Source: Shewanella fidelis ATCC BAA-318
GTDB taxonomy: Bacteria; Pseudomonadota; Gammaproteobacteria; Enterobacterales; Shewanellaceae
Reading direction: 5' to 3'
DNA: 64,000 nucleotides
Assembly: GCF_000518605.1 (NCBI RefSeq)
Contig: NZ_KI912460.1
Span: 1 to 64,000, forward strand
Numbering within the stretch: the first letter of the stretch is position 1; each line of letters begins with the position of its first letter. Shown piece after piece: positions 1 through 8,419 of this stretch. Made by a program: the position numbers and the translations under genes. The notes under the pieces are model-generated. The model saw only the letters and a list, made by a program, of their open reading frames with translations, made no database searches and was not told where the DNA came from.

Positions 1-68
1 GAAAGAATGGTTGTTCCCTTGTGAAGTTATTCAACGCAGAAGTAGGCAGCCAAAAACGCTCCAGAATG

Positions 69-180
69 GCGAGTTTTAGCGGCTCTGATCCTGCGACTCT
101 TGATAATAAAGAGGAAGCTTGAACCTAGTTCAACTATGCTCTTCACTCGTTGCCTTGTCTCAGTGCCGCTAAACTCTCGC
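69..180. repeat. Imperfect inverted repeat in the left intergenic region
   Basis: Arms at about 69-87 (GCGAGTTTTAGCGGCTCTG) and 161-180 (CAGTGCCGCTAAACTCTCGC) are near-complementary with one gap and about two mismatches. A second small palindrome, TTGAAC-CTA-GTTCAA, lies between them at 119-133. I see no gene in bases 1-303. The element could be a short dispersed repeat or a structured leader. Copy number elsewhere in the genome is unknown. Confidence 0.45.
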
Positions 181-303
181 TGAGCGACCAAATCTTTGTA
201 CTAATTGGTATTACTCAAGTTTGTCTATAGTGTTTATTTACACACAATCACATGTTTTAACAAATAGTGTTTCGATTGAAACGTTCAGATAAGGAAATAG
301 GCT

Positions 304-2148
304 ATGCTGGAGCAGATCACTGCGATGCTTGCTTTGCTAGGTGTTTTATCATTATTTTGTCAGTGGATAGGTTGGAGGCTGAGATTACCGGCAATTTTAC
401 CTTTATTGCTGTGCGGCCTGTTACTTGGCCCAGGTATTGGTTTTTTGCAACCTGATGTGATTTTTGGTGATCTGTTATTTCCCATTATTTCACTGGGCGT
501 TGCTGTGATCTTATTTGAAGGTGCGTTAACCCTTAATTTTAAGGAGATCCAAGAGCACGGAATAATGGTTACGCGCTTGGTGACGCTTGGCACTGTCATC
601 ACTTGGGCTTGTATTGCCGTAGGGACTTTTTATCTGCTCGATTTTCAGTGGTCAATGGCCTTGCTATTTGGTGCCTTAGTCGTGGTAACTGGCCCAACTG
701 TGATTGTGCCTATGTTGCGAAGTGTTAGGCCTAAAACAGAGCTTGCTAGTATTTTACGCTGGGAAGGCATAGTGATTGATCCGATTGGTGCGTTATTGGC
801 TGTGCTTGTATTCGAATACATTGCAGTTGCAGCTGATCCCACAACCCACGTGCTTCATGCGCTAAGTGCAATGTTGGCAATTGGTCTAGGCTTCGGCGCA
901 ATGAGTGGTTATATAGTCGGACTGGTTTTACGTAATAACCTATTACCACATTATTTACGCAATACTGCAGTATTGACCTTAATGATCGCAGTCTTTGTTG
1001 GCTCTAATTTATTACAAGAAGAAGCGGGGTTACTTTCCGTAACCGTTATGGGGATTTGGCTGGCCAATATGAAAGGCGTTGATATTGCCGATATTCTTGA
1101 GTTTAAAGAGACCTTAACTGTGCTGCTGATCTCAGCACTATTTATTTTGCTTGCTGCTAGGCTCAATGCTGACGCGTTGTTAAACCTAGGCTGGGAAGGG
1201 CTAGCCTTGCTTGCGGTAGTGATGTTAGTTGCTCGTCCCCTTAGCATTTGGTGTTGTGGCGTAGGTACATCGCTCTCTAGCGGTGATAAGTGGTTTTTAA
1301 GTTGGGTTGCGCCTCGTGGTATTGTTGCCGCTGCAGTGTCATCACTGTTTGCGATTAAGCTGGAAGCTATGGGAATAAAAGGCGCTGAAATGATTGTGCC
1401 GCTAGTGTTTTTAATTATTATTGGCACTGTTGTCATTCAAAGTTTAACCGCTGGGCGCTGGGCTAAAGTGCTGGGGGTTACAGCAGATTCTTCGCAAGGT
1501 TTGCTGATTTTTGGCGCATCGAGTTTCCCACGTGCCTTAGCTAAAACCCTGCAATCAAAAGGGGTTACTGTTTTATTAGCTGATAATAACTGGGACAATA
1601 TTCGTCTCGCTAGAATGGATAATATTCCAGTATATTTTGGCAATCCTGCGTCAGAGCATGCGGAAAACCACATGAATATGGCAGGGATCGGACGTGTATT
1701 GATTATGTCTCCCTATCGGCAACTTAATCCTCTAGTAAGCTTTTACTTTCAAGATGTATTTGGTGGTGAGAAAGTATTTGGACTTAATAACAGTGAAGCT
1801 TCCAGTGCGAGACACCAACTATCAGAATCCTATTTGAAGCGCTTATGTCTGTTCGGTGAAGGCGTTTCTTATTCTAAACTGGCAAGCCTTATGGCAAAAG
1901 GAGCGAGTATTAAAAGTACTCGCCTGACTGAGAGTTTTAGCTACACCATGTTTATGGAGCAATATGGTCAATCAGCTATTCCACTAATATATTTGCAAGA
2001 TGGAAAAGTCAGGGTTATTAGTGCTGAAACGCAAGCGCCCCTGCCAGCAGGTGTTGAGCTAATTAGCCTGATCCCCGCAGAACTGCAAAAAACGGTTCCT
2101 AGTGATGACAAAGTTATTTTAAATCAGTTAAATAGTGACAGTGAATAG
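304..2148 (+). CDS. CPA1-family Na+/H+ antiporter (NhaP-like) with C-terminal nucleotide-binding-like domain
   Basis: 614-residue inner-membrane protein. Residues 1 to about 395 form a series of hydrophobic segments typical of monovalent cation:proton antiporters of the CPA1 group, expected to exchange Na+ or K+ for protons. From about residue 397 the sequence becomes soluble and starts with a glycine-containing Rossmann-like stretch (LLIFGASSFPRALAKTL) followed by an acidic strand end (VTVLLAD), as in TrkA-N/RCK-like regulatory domains. The ATG at 304 has AAGGA about 9 bases upstream. The gene stands alone, with 269 bases before the next gene. Ion specificity cannot be read from the sequence. 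Confidence 0.85.
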   Translation: MLEQITAMLALLGVLSLFCQWIGWRLRLPAILPLLLCGLLLGPGIGFLQPDVIFGDLLFPIISLGVAVILFEGALTLNFKEIQEHGIMVTRLVTLGTVITWACIAVGTFYLLDFQWSMALLFGALVVVTGPTVIVPMLRSVRPKTELASILRWEGIVIDPIGALLAVLVFEYIAVAADPTTHVLHALSAMLAIGLGFGAMSGYIVGLVLRNNLLPHYLRNTAVLTLMIAVFVGSNLLQEEAGLLSVTVMGIWLANMKGVDIADILEFKETLTVLLISALFILLAARLNADALLNLGWEGLALLAVVMLVARPLSIWCCGVGTSLSSGDKWFLSWVAPRGIVAAAVSSLFAIKLEAMGIKGAEMIVPLVFLIIIGTVVIQSLTAGRWAKVLGVTADSSQGLLIFGASSFPRALAKTLQSKGVTVLLADNNWDNIRLARMDNIPVYFGNPASEHAENHMNMAGIGRVLIMSPYRQLNPLVSFYFQDVFGGEKVFGLNNSEASSARHQLSESYLKRLCLFGEGVSYSKLASLMAKGASIKSTRLTESFSYTMFMEQYGQSAIPLIYLQDGKVRVISAETQAPLPAGVELISLIPAELQKTVPSDDKVILNQLNSDSE

Positions 2149-2417
2149 CAGGGAAGCCCAAGCTGTTAACTCGCTCATACTGTGTGTTGCGACGATATTA
2201 TCAAGCTGTGCTGCGATGAGTATAGCTTGATATTTAACTAACAGATGAATTTCTTATAGCACAGTGAGCTAATTCTTAGCCCTTAGCCAAGTTGTTGAAA
2301 TAGGCTTGGTCTTTACAGAGAAAACTCTTTTTATTAACGATTGTACTTACAAATAATCTGCTAAATGTTAATCTGCCCAGCTTTATTTTTAGTTAATAGA
2401 TAAAAGGGATTAGTGAC

Positions 2418-2984
2418 ATGGATACGTCACAGTTACTGATTAACTTTCTGCTGTTTATGCTATTGCCTATCTGGGGCATAGCAGGTCTAGCCGATTGGTT
2501 TTGCCATCGCGCCACCAAAATTGAACATACCTCCGGGGTAAAAGAGACGTTAATGCACTCGGTCATGGGGATCCAAATAGCTATCCCATTGGTGCTGTGT
2601 CTACTTTATACCGTCAATGTACTTATCCTTATCATCTGCTTTTTCACTTGGATATTACATGAACTCGTTGCGCATGCCGATGTGAGATATGCATCACCTA
2701 AACGCGAGATCTCCATTTGGGAGATGCATGCCCATAACTATCTAGGCACGCTACCTATGTATATGCTGATCACCATAGTCATTATTAATTGGCCACAATT
2801 TATTAATTTAATTAGCTTTAATTGGCAAGGCAATATGTCACTAGTACCAGTTGCAACGCCTCATGGTGGCAGTGGCTATTTCGTTAGTTATGTCAGTTTT
2901 ATGGCTGTGGTGTGCGTGTTTCCTTATATCGAAGAGAACATTCGCTGTATTCGAGTTGCATTGAAAAAGAGGGCGGTTAGTTGA
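2418..2984 (+). CDS. Membrane hydroxylase/desaturase-like protein with histidine clusters
   Basis: 188-residue integral membrane protein and first gene of a six-gene operon. Hydrophobic segments lie at roughly residues 6-25, 50-80, 113-130 and 150-165. Histidines are placed as in the fatty-acid hydroxylase/sterol desaturase and carotene hydroxylase superfamily: H30 (DWFCHR), H37, H47, H81 and H86 (HELVAHAD), H104 and H106 (HAHNYLG), which would bind a diiron centre at the membrane face. The expected reaction is O2-dependent hydroxylation or desaturation of a lipid chain. The protein is short for the superfamily. Its stop overlaps the TTG start of the KAS III gene (TTGA). The substrate is unknown. 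Confidence 0.7.
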   Translation: MDTSQLLINFLLFMLLPIWGIAGLADWFCHRATKIEHTSGVKETLMHSVMGIQIAIPLVLCLLYTVNVLILIICFFTWILHELVAHADVRYASPKREISIWEMHAHNYLGTLPMYMLITIVIINWPQFINLISFNWQGNMSLVPVATPHGGSGYFVSYVSFMAVVCVFPYIEENIRCIRVALKKRAVS

Positions 2985-4087
2985 GCGTTTATATCAATAG
3001 TAGCGGGCACTTTCTTCCTGGCCCCGCGATAGGTAATGATGAAATTGAAGCTGTTTTGGGCTTAGTTAATGGCAAAAAAAGTCGTTTAAAGCATAAGATT
3101 TTACAGTCTAATGGCATCAAGACTCGGCATTACGCGATCGATAAGCAACAACAAACACAGATTTCAAATAGCGAGATGGCGGCTCATGCAGGTCGGCGTT
3201 GTTTAGATTCTAGTTATCTAGCTGCTAACCAAGTAGAAATGCTCAGTGTCGCGACCAGTCAGGGGGATTTAGTACTCCCCGGTTTTGGCAGTATGGTGCA
3301 GGCAGAGTTAGATCTATCAGCTGTTGAATTGCATACCAGTCATGGGATCTGCTCAAGCTCTATGATGGCGTTAAAAGCCGCTTTTACCAATATTAAGGCT
3401 CAAGAGTCTGCTAACGCCTTAGTGATTACTAGTGAGTTAGCATCGCGCTTATTTAAGCATACACGCTATGAACAAGTCTCTGGTAATGAAGTGGACTTTA
3501 ACGCCGAGTTTTTACGATGGATGCTATCGGATGGTGCCGGTGCGCTATTACTTGAAAACCAGCCTAGAAAAACTGGCAAAAGCTTACGTATCGACTGGAT
3601 TAAAAGTTTTTCTCATGCAGATGTTTATCCTGTGTGTATGTCAGTGGGAATGCCAAAGGCAAGTGAGCAAAGTTGGCAGGATTTCGCAACTTATAGTGAG
3701 GCTGAGCAGGCTGGAGCATTACTGCTGCGTCAAGATGTGCGTTTGCTCGATAATATTGTCTCTGTTGGCGTCAATGGTTTTTTAAAACTTCAGCAACAAG
3801 GCCTATTTAATGTGCCGGAGATTGACCACGTACTTTGTCATTTTTCATCGGCTTACTTTAAAAGCAAAATTGTCGATATGCTTGATGTGGCTGGAGTGCA
3901 GATCCCAGAACATAAATGGTATACCAACCTTTATGAGCGGGGTAATACCGGTTGTGCCTCAATTTTTATTATGTTGGATGAATTCTTAGCAACTCACGCG
4001 TTAACCGTTGGGCAAACTCTATTTTGTATGGTGCCAGAGAGCGGTCGATTTAATTGTGCTTATATGCACCTAACTGTAGTGGAGTAA
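2981..4087 (+). CDS. Beta-ketoacyl-ACP synthase III-like enzyme (FabH family, stand-alone)
   Basis: 368-residue thiolase-fold condensing enzyme. The FabH-type catalytic triad is visible: Cys124 in SHGICSSSMMALKAA, His287 in HVLCHFSSAYF and Asn322 in YERGNTGCASIF. Such enzymes join an acyl-CoA starter to malonyl-ACP, or in specialised pathways transfer or condense acyl groups to build natural products. The housekeeping FabH normally sits in the fab cluster with plsX and fabD; none is here, so this is probably a pathway-specific paralogue. The likely start is TTG at 2981, overlapping the previous stop. The next gene begins 3 bases after this stop, with its SD inside this gene's last codons. No acyl carrier protein is encoded nearby. 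Confidence 0.8.
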   Translation: MSVYINSSGHFLPGPAIGNDEIEAVLGLVNGKKSRLKHKILQSNGIKTRHYAIDKQQQTQISNSEMAAHAGRRCLDSSYLAANQVEMLSVATSQGDLVLPGFGSMVQAELDLSAVELHTSHGICSSSMMALKAAFTNIKAQESANALVITSELASRLFKHTRYEQVSGNEVDFNAEFLRWMLSDGAGALLLENQPRKTGKSLRIDWIKSFSHADVYPVCMSVGMPKASEQSWQDFATYSEAEQAGALLLRQDVRLLDNIVSVGVNGFLKLQQQGLFNVPEIDHVLCHFSSAYFKSKIVDMLDVAGVQIPEHKWYTNLYERGNTGCASIFIMLDEFLATHALTVGQTLFCMVPESGRFNCAYMHLTVVE

Positions 4088-4090
4088 GTT

Positions 4091-4777
4091 ATGGCTGAAC
4101 AGGTATTAACAGCATCGGGTCAAGCATGCTTGCAGGCATTACTCAAGGTGTGGTTTGACTTCGACCTTGCGCTTTCTAAAGCACCCATTGTTAAGCGGTT
4201 AGAGCAGAATAGACTTAGCCAGCAAGACTATCTGAAATTACTGCTTAATTTACGCCAGCAAGTAATAGAAGGTTCGCGCTGGATCACCCGTTGCGCGTCA
4301 AGTTTTAATCGCGATTATGCCGATGTGCGTTCGATAGTGATTGGCCATGCTAAAGATGAGCACCAAGACTTTTTACTTTTAGAAAGTGATTATGCTGCTT
4401 GCGGTGGTGAGTTGAGCGTTATTCAAAGTGCTAGTAAGAATATAGGCTCTGAAGCTTTACATGGCTTTTTGATGTATCGCGCTAGCCAAGAAAACCCTAT
4501 CGATTTGATCGGTGCGATGTGGATCATCGAAGGCTTAGGTAACAAGATGGCCAGTAAGTGGACACAACTAGTCGAAGAGCAGCTTGATTTGCCGCAAACA
4601 GCGACTCAGTTTATGCGTTATCACGGAGATAATGATGAGCAGCATATAGCTGAACTCTATAAGTTAATTGATCGCGTCGCTACTGATGAGCTGTCGATTA
4701 AAGCGATAGTGAGAACGGCAAAAGTGGTTGCACGGCTCTATATCTTGCAGCTTGAGGAGGTTGACAGTGACAATTAA
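4091..4777 (+). CDS. Haem-oxygenase-like iron-containing oxidase (TenA/PqqC superfamily)
   Basis: 228-residue all-helical protein of the haem-oxygenase-like diiron oxidase (HDO) type, a superfamily that includes UndA, SznF, BesC and CADD. Candidate metal ligands: E60 (QQVIEGSRW), H86 and E90 (IGHAKDEHQDF), E147 (MWIIEGLGN), and an H-x3-D-x2-H set H178, D182, H185 (RYHGDNDEQH). Members activate O2 with two ferrous ions to cleave or oxidise fatty acids and amino acids. Sitting directly after a KAS III gene, it probably acts on a fatty-acyl-derived intermediate (inference). The ATG at 4091 has GGAG 7 bases upstream. Its stop overlaps the GTG start of the next gene by 11 bases. Confidence 0.72.
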   Translation: MAEQVLTASGQACLQALLKVWFDFDLALSKAPIVKRLEQNRLSQQDYLKLLLNLRQQVIEGSRWITRCASSFNRDYADVRSIVIGHAKDEHQDFLLLESDYAACGGELSVIQSASKNIGSEALHGFLMYRASQENPIDLIGAMWIIEGLGNKMASKWTQLVEEQLDLPQTATQFMRYHGDNDEQHIAELYKLIDRVATDELSIKAIVRTAKVVARLYILQLEEVDSDN

Positions 4778-5633
4778 AAATCAAAGTGCGTTTATACGTG
4801 CCATTGCCAACGACAATTCGCTGCCAATAGAAAAAGTCGCACTTGAGCTATGGATTAAAGATTTAGAGAATCCTTTTCGTTGGACGCTTAGACCATTATT
4901 ACAGTTAATATTTGCTTTGCTATTGCATGTGACATGGTTTGTAAAGCGTTTACCACTACCGCAGTTTAGCGGTCACAGCCTATTGCAAAAGATGATTTGC
5001 TGGTTTTGTAAGCACCTGGTGTCACCAGAAGCTAATTTGTTAATTTTGCGCCATTTTGCAACTGAATCTAATATCCTCAATTTTCTATCAGAAAACTCTG
5101 GGCAATCCGTTGTTGTAGATTTATATCCGAAACGGATCGATGACATGCTACAAGATTCGTTTGTTAAACATGATCAAGAGTTATTTGATGCATTCTTGCA
5201 TCTTGGTGACGTGAAAAATGCCCAGAATAAATTCTATTCGGCAATAACTTGGCAGCGTTGGCAAACAATTAATATGGCTGATTTTAAATTTGAGCGTAAA
5301 GCTAGCCAAGTCATCGATTTTGAAACCGCTCATGCTTTATTTATGTGTTTGTTTTGCTTTTTACTTAAGCGTGATGAATACCGCGATGCCATTAATGGCT
5401 TTAATTTAGATCAGTCTATCGCTATTCGCATCGGCCGTATTATCAATAAACCTGAAATTGTTGAGATGGCCTATAACAAGTACCCGCACTATTTAGTGGG
5501 TCCTTGGAACCTGAGCCAGCGCTTTCTGATGCATGGCTTTTTTACTGAATATCTATATGCAGAGCTTGAACAGATCCGGCTCTCGGCGGTAGGCAAGGAA
5601 GCAGATAATGAACAAGTCGCAAATGAGTCTTGA
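4767..5633 (+). CDS. Protein of unknown family in the KAS III/oxidase operon
   Basis: I do not recognise this 288-residue protein. I chose the GTG at 4767 because a strong SD (GAGGAGG, 4754-4760) lies 6 bases before it, inside the end of the preceding gene; a longer in-frame start at 4728 has no such signal. A hydrophobic stretch near residues 36-53 (LLQLIFALLLHVTWF) could associate with the membrane. The rest is mixed helical with many aromatics, including two Trp near WQRWQ and a FMCLFCFLLK segment around residue 200. No catalytic motif is evident. Translational coupling on both sides (it overlaps the next gene by 26 bases) suggests it works with the oxidase and the hydrolase. Confidence 0.75.
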   Translation: MTIKNQSAFIRAIANDNSLPIEKVALELWIKDLENPFRWTLRPLLQLIFALLLHVTWFVKRLPLPQFSGHSLLQKMICWFCKHLVSPEANLLILRHFATESNILNFLSENSGQSVVVDLYPKRIDDMLQDSFVKHDQELFDAFLHLGDVKNAQNKFYSAITWQRWQTINMADFKFERKASQVIDFETAHALFMCLFCFLLKRDEYRDAINGFNLDQSIAIRIGRIINKPEIVEMAYNKYPHYLVGPWNLSQRFLMHGFFTEYLYAELEQIRLSAVGKEADNEQVANES

Positions 5634-6246
5634 TCCTTTGGCAGGTGAGTCTTGTCAGTCAATAAGCGTTATGCTGATCACTGATATCTTTGGCGTTGGT
5701 GAAGCAACAGAACAATTGACGGCAACTATGGGCTCTCAAGCGACAGTTCATATTATCGATCCTTATTCTGGGGTAAGAAATCATTTTGCGAGTGAACAGA
5801 TTGCTTACAGTGAATTTATTGAGCGCTGCGGTCATGAAGATTATTATGTATTAGCAAAAGCGGCGTTTGAGCAGCTTGAGCCGGATGTGGTCATAGGCTT
5901 TAGTGCTGGTGGTAATGCCTGCTGGCGTTTAGCATCAGATCCAAAAGCACAAGGCAAAGTTTTTTGCTGTTTTTATCCGACTCGCATCCATCAATATTTA
6001 ACCGTGGAACCTGTTGCCAAGACCCAAGTGGTTTTTCCTGAATATGAACCGGGCTTTGATGTTACTGAGGTGAGTGACATTATTAGTCAGTTGCATTGTG
6101 TTGAACAACTGCACATGCCATATAAACATGGCTTTATGAACCAAGCTTCTAGCGCTTATGATGAAACTGGCTTGCAATTGGGCATGGGGACTATTTTACA
6201 TATTATGGATTTATCGGTTTTTAAGGTGTCGTTTCAAAATGATTAG
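5608..6246 (+). CDS. Alpha/beta-hydrolase (dienelactone hydrolase-like)
   Basis: 212-residue predicted soluble serine hydrolase. The nucleophile elbow GFSAGG places the serine at residue 99, after the strand PDVVI; H174 in YKHGFMN is the probable catalytic histidine; the early strand SVMLITDIFGV fits the dienelactone hydrolase fold. It may cleave an ester or thioester product made by the upstream condensing enzyme and oxidase (inference). The ATG at 5608 follows AAGGAAG by 7 bases and lies within the preceding gene. The 3' end overlaps the acetyltransferase gene by 8 bases. Confidence 0.68.
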   Translation: MNKSQMSLDPLAGESCQSISVMLITDIFGVGEATEQLTATMGSQATVHIIDPYSGVRNHFASEQIAYSEFIERCGHEDYYVLAKAAFEQLEPDVVIGFSAGGNACWRLASDPKAQGKVFCCFYPTRIHQYLTVEPVAKTQVVFPEYEPGFDVTEVSDIISQLHCVEQLHMPYKHGFMNQASSAYDETGLQLGMGTILHIMDLSVFKVSFQND

Positions 6247-6709
6247 CATAAGAAAAGCAAGGGCATCTGATGTAGAGGCGATTTATAGCATTCGTAGTCG
6301 TAGCATTTTAGCTAAATGCGCTGACTTTTATTCTGCACAACAACTTCAGATGTGGACTCAAGGTAGCGTCACTAACGAGTTTATCGCTGATGTTGTCGAT
6401 AACTTCTTTGTATCAGTAATAGATAATAAAGTAATAGGCAGCGGTAAACTCAATACTGCGACTGGCATGTTGGATGCAATTTTTGTTGAGCCGGAGTGTT
6501 TCGGCCAAGGTGCAGCTAAAAAAATGTTAGCATTTTTAGAGGCACTGGCTATCGAACATCAACTTAGCAGTCTTAAGCTTGATTCTACCTTAAATGCAGC
6601 GTCATTTTACCGCAGTTGTGGCTTTAGCGGAGAGCAAGTATCAACCTATCACTCACCAAGAGGGATAAGCTTAGATTGCGTGCCTATGTATAAAAACTTG
6701 TCAGTGTGA
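6239..6709 (+). CDS. GNAT-family N-acetyltransferase
   Basis: 156-residue single-domain GNAT protein. The N-terminal IRKARASDVEAIYSIR start, the beta-strand GMLDAIFVEPECFGQG and the acetyl-CoA pyrophosphate loop (GQGAAKKML) are clear, as is the late SFYRSCGF motif. It should transfer an acyl group from acyl-CoA to an amine. The ATG at 6239 overlaps the previous stop and gives the standard GNAT start; the longer in-frame extension back to 6158 is shadowed by the hydrolase gene. It is the last gene of the packed operon; 345 bases without a gene follow. Substrate unknown. Confidence 0.82.
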   Translation: MISIRKARASDVEAIYSIRSRSILAKCADFYSAQQLQMWTQGSVTNEFIADVVDNFFVSVIDNKVIGSGKLNTATGMLDAIFVEPECFGQGAAKKMLAFLEALAIEHQLSSLKLDSTLNAASFYRSCGFSGEQVSTYHSPRGISLDCVPMYKNLSV

Positions 6710-7054
6710 AGCTTGGCTATTAATGTCGACATCATCTTCTAATTCTGTATGCTGAGAGTCGTCAATTAGCGATTTCAGATATGCAAAAATCTAGCTTAAA
6801 TTGGCTTTTATTTGACTTATTTACCTAGAAAATCACTGCCTTTTTAATTGACGTAAAACAGGTGCGATAACCTTTAGCAAGATACAAAAAATCACAGTTG
6901 AAATCTTGATTGCTGTTATGTGATCTAGCTGGCGTAAAATCTAAAAAAAAATATCAACATCAGTCATATAACACACTTTTCTCTATTGCTCAGGGGTAAG
7001 GTAATCATTACCTAGTGCCTGAAAACAGGTCAATTCATCATTGAAAGGTGAGTT
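6710..7054. other. 345-bp intergenic region before the radical SAM gene
   Basis: No gene is seen. The stretch is AT-rich and contains one clear operator-like palindrome at 6999-7013, listed separately. I found no convincing intrinsic terminator for the upstream operon. Confidence 0.6.
6999..7013. promoter_or_regulatory. 15-bp palindrome (operator candidate, weakly Fur-like)
   Basis: AGGTAATCATTACCT is a perfect 7-1-7 inverted repeat centred about 49 bases before the ATG of the radical SAM gene. The Fur 7-1-7 core TGATAATxATTATCA matches at 10 of 14 arm positions. It could bind Fur or another dimeric repressor; this is inference from symmetry and position. Confidence 0.4.
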
Positions 7055-8353
7055 ATGCCATTTGCCGATTTACGTTTATCTTTAGCAACACAAAGTCTTG
7101 ATCTTGTTATGCAACAAACCATCATGCAGTCGCTGAGTTTAGCGGATGCAACAGTATTTTCACCGGGACAAACCTCAGTTGGTTTGGCCTGCGATCAGCA
7201 TATAGAAACCCTCTATATTCATATTCCTTTCTGTCACACACAATGTCGTTTCTGCTCGTTCCATAAAATAAAATATAACCGAGAGAAAGCCTTAGTTTAC
7301 TTTGAGGCATTACGTAAAGAGATAAAGCGAGTGATTGCCGCAGGTTTGCGCTTTAATCGAGTGTATATTGGCGGCGGTACAACGACTATTTTAGAAGATG
7401 AGCTGGTTAAGACTATTGAACTGATAAAGAGCCTGACCAATGTTCGCGAAGTTTCTTGCGAAACAGATCCTAGCTACTTTAAAACCGGCAAACCTGAAAT
7501 GCTCAATGGTTTAGTGGATAGAATGTCTATTGGTTTACAGAGCTTTGATGACAATATATTAAAAGCCAGCGGCCGATTTGAAAAATTTGGCTCGGGTGAT
7601 GAACAAGAAATTGATATTGCCAAAGGCATTGAGCTTTTTCCAACTGTAAATGTTGATTTAATGTATGGTTTTAAGGGCCAAACACCGGCTAGTGTGGTGG
7701 ATGATATCGAACGAATGATCCAGCTTAAACCCGACCAAATCACCACCTATCCATTAACATTGGGAATAGGTAAGAATCGCAAAAAATCAAAATGTCTTGC
7801 AGGTGAATCAAAGGATTTATGGCCACAGTTTTTGGCGGTTAAACAGGCAATGGCTGAGCACTATATGATGGAGTTTCCTTGGACCTATAGCCGCAATTTT
7901 GGTGATAAAGTTGAAAATAAGTATGTGCTTGATGGTGAAAACTGTTTTGGCGTGGGCTCCGGTGCTTTTGGACGTTTTGGCCAGCAATTTCAGATCTCTA
8001 GTTTTGATATTGATGGCTATATTGAGCTTATTAATCAAGGCAATGTTGGCACAAGTCATCATAAGATGTTGAGTAACAAATCGATAAACCAACATCATTT
8101 GATGATTATGATGGGTAAAGGCTGTTTAGATCATGCGCTTTTTAAAGCACATACAGGTAAAAGTTTATGGCAGGCGTTCCCGTTAGAGTTGGGCTATTTA
8201 TTAGCAGCAGGAGCCTTGATTAAGGATGGAAACAGTTACCGCACTACTGAAGCTGGCCAGTTTATCGCGTTAAAAATGTTTAGTGGTTTCTTGGCGGGGA
8301 TGGATTACTTGCGTGAACAGGCATTGCAACTTGCAAATACTCGTTGGGCTTAA
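7055..8353 (+). CDS. HemN/HemW/HutW-like radical SAM enzyme
   Basis: 432-residue radical SAM protein. YIHIPFCHTQCRFCSF supplies the CX3CX2C 4Fe-4S cluster ligands C60, C64 and C67, and IGGGTTT (about 105-111) is the SAM-binding glycine motif. MSIGLQSFDDNIL and NVDLMYGFKGQT match the HemN/HemW subfamily. The C-terminal third is HemN-like. Relatives include coproporphyrinogen dehydrogenase, the haem chaperone HemW and the anaerobic haem-degrading ChuW/HutW; HemW is usually shorter. It may be a haem-related enzyme, or a radical SAM partner for the operon upstream. Start: ATG at 7055 with AAAGG about 7 bases before. The palindrome upstream suggests its own regulation. Confidence 0.72.
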   Translation: MPFADLRLSLATQSLDLVMQQTIMQSLSLADATVFSPGQTSVGLACDQHIETLYIHIPFCHTQCRFCSFHKIKYNREKALVYFEALRKEIKRVIAAGLRFNRVYIGGGTTTILEDELVKTIELIKSLTNVREVSCETDPSYFKTGKPEMLNGLVDRMSIGLQSFDDNILKASGRFEKFGSGDEQEIDIAKGIELFPTVNVDLMYGFKGQTPASVVDDIERMIQLKPDQITTYPLTLGIGKNRKKSKCLAGESKDLWPQFLAVKQAMAEHYMMEFPWTYSRNFGDKVENKYVLDGENCFGVGSGAFGRFGQQFQISSFDIDGYIELINQGNVGTSHHKMLSNKSINQHHLMIMMGKGCLDHALFKAHTGKSLWQAFPLELGYLLAAGALIKDGNSYRTTEAGQFIALKMFSGFLAGMDYLREQALQLANTRWA

Positions 8354-8419
8354 TTTCTGTCAATATGTTGCCAACTGAATAGTTTTTACGCACTTGACGA
8401 GCGGTATACAATTAAATGC

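Noticed and set aside
951..1436. 161-codon minus-strand frame
   Set aside because: Lies wholly inside the antiporter gene, with no SD and a composition that mirrors the membrane helices of the sense strand.
6158..6238. Earlier start for the GNAT gene
   Set aside because: The extra 27 residues are encoded by the out-of-frame end of the hydrolase gene and do not belong to a GNAT fold.
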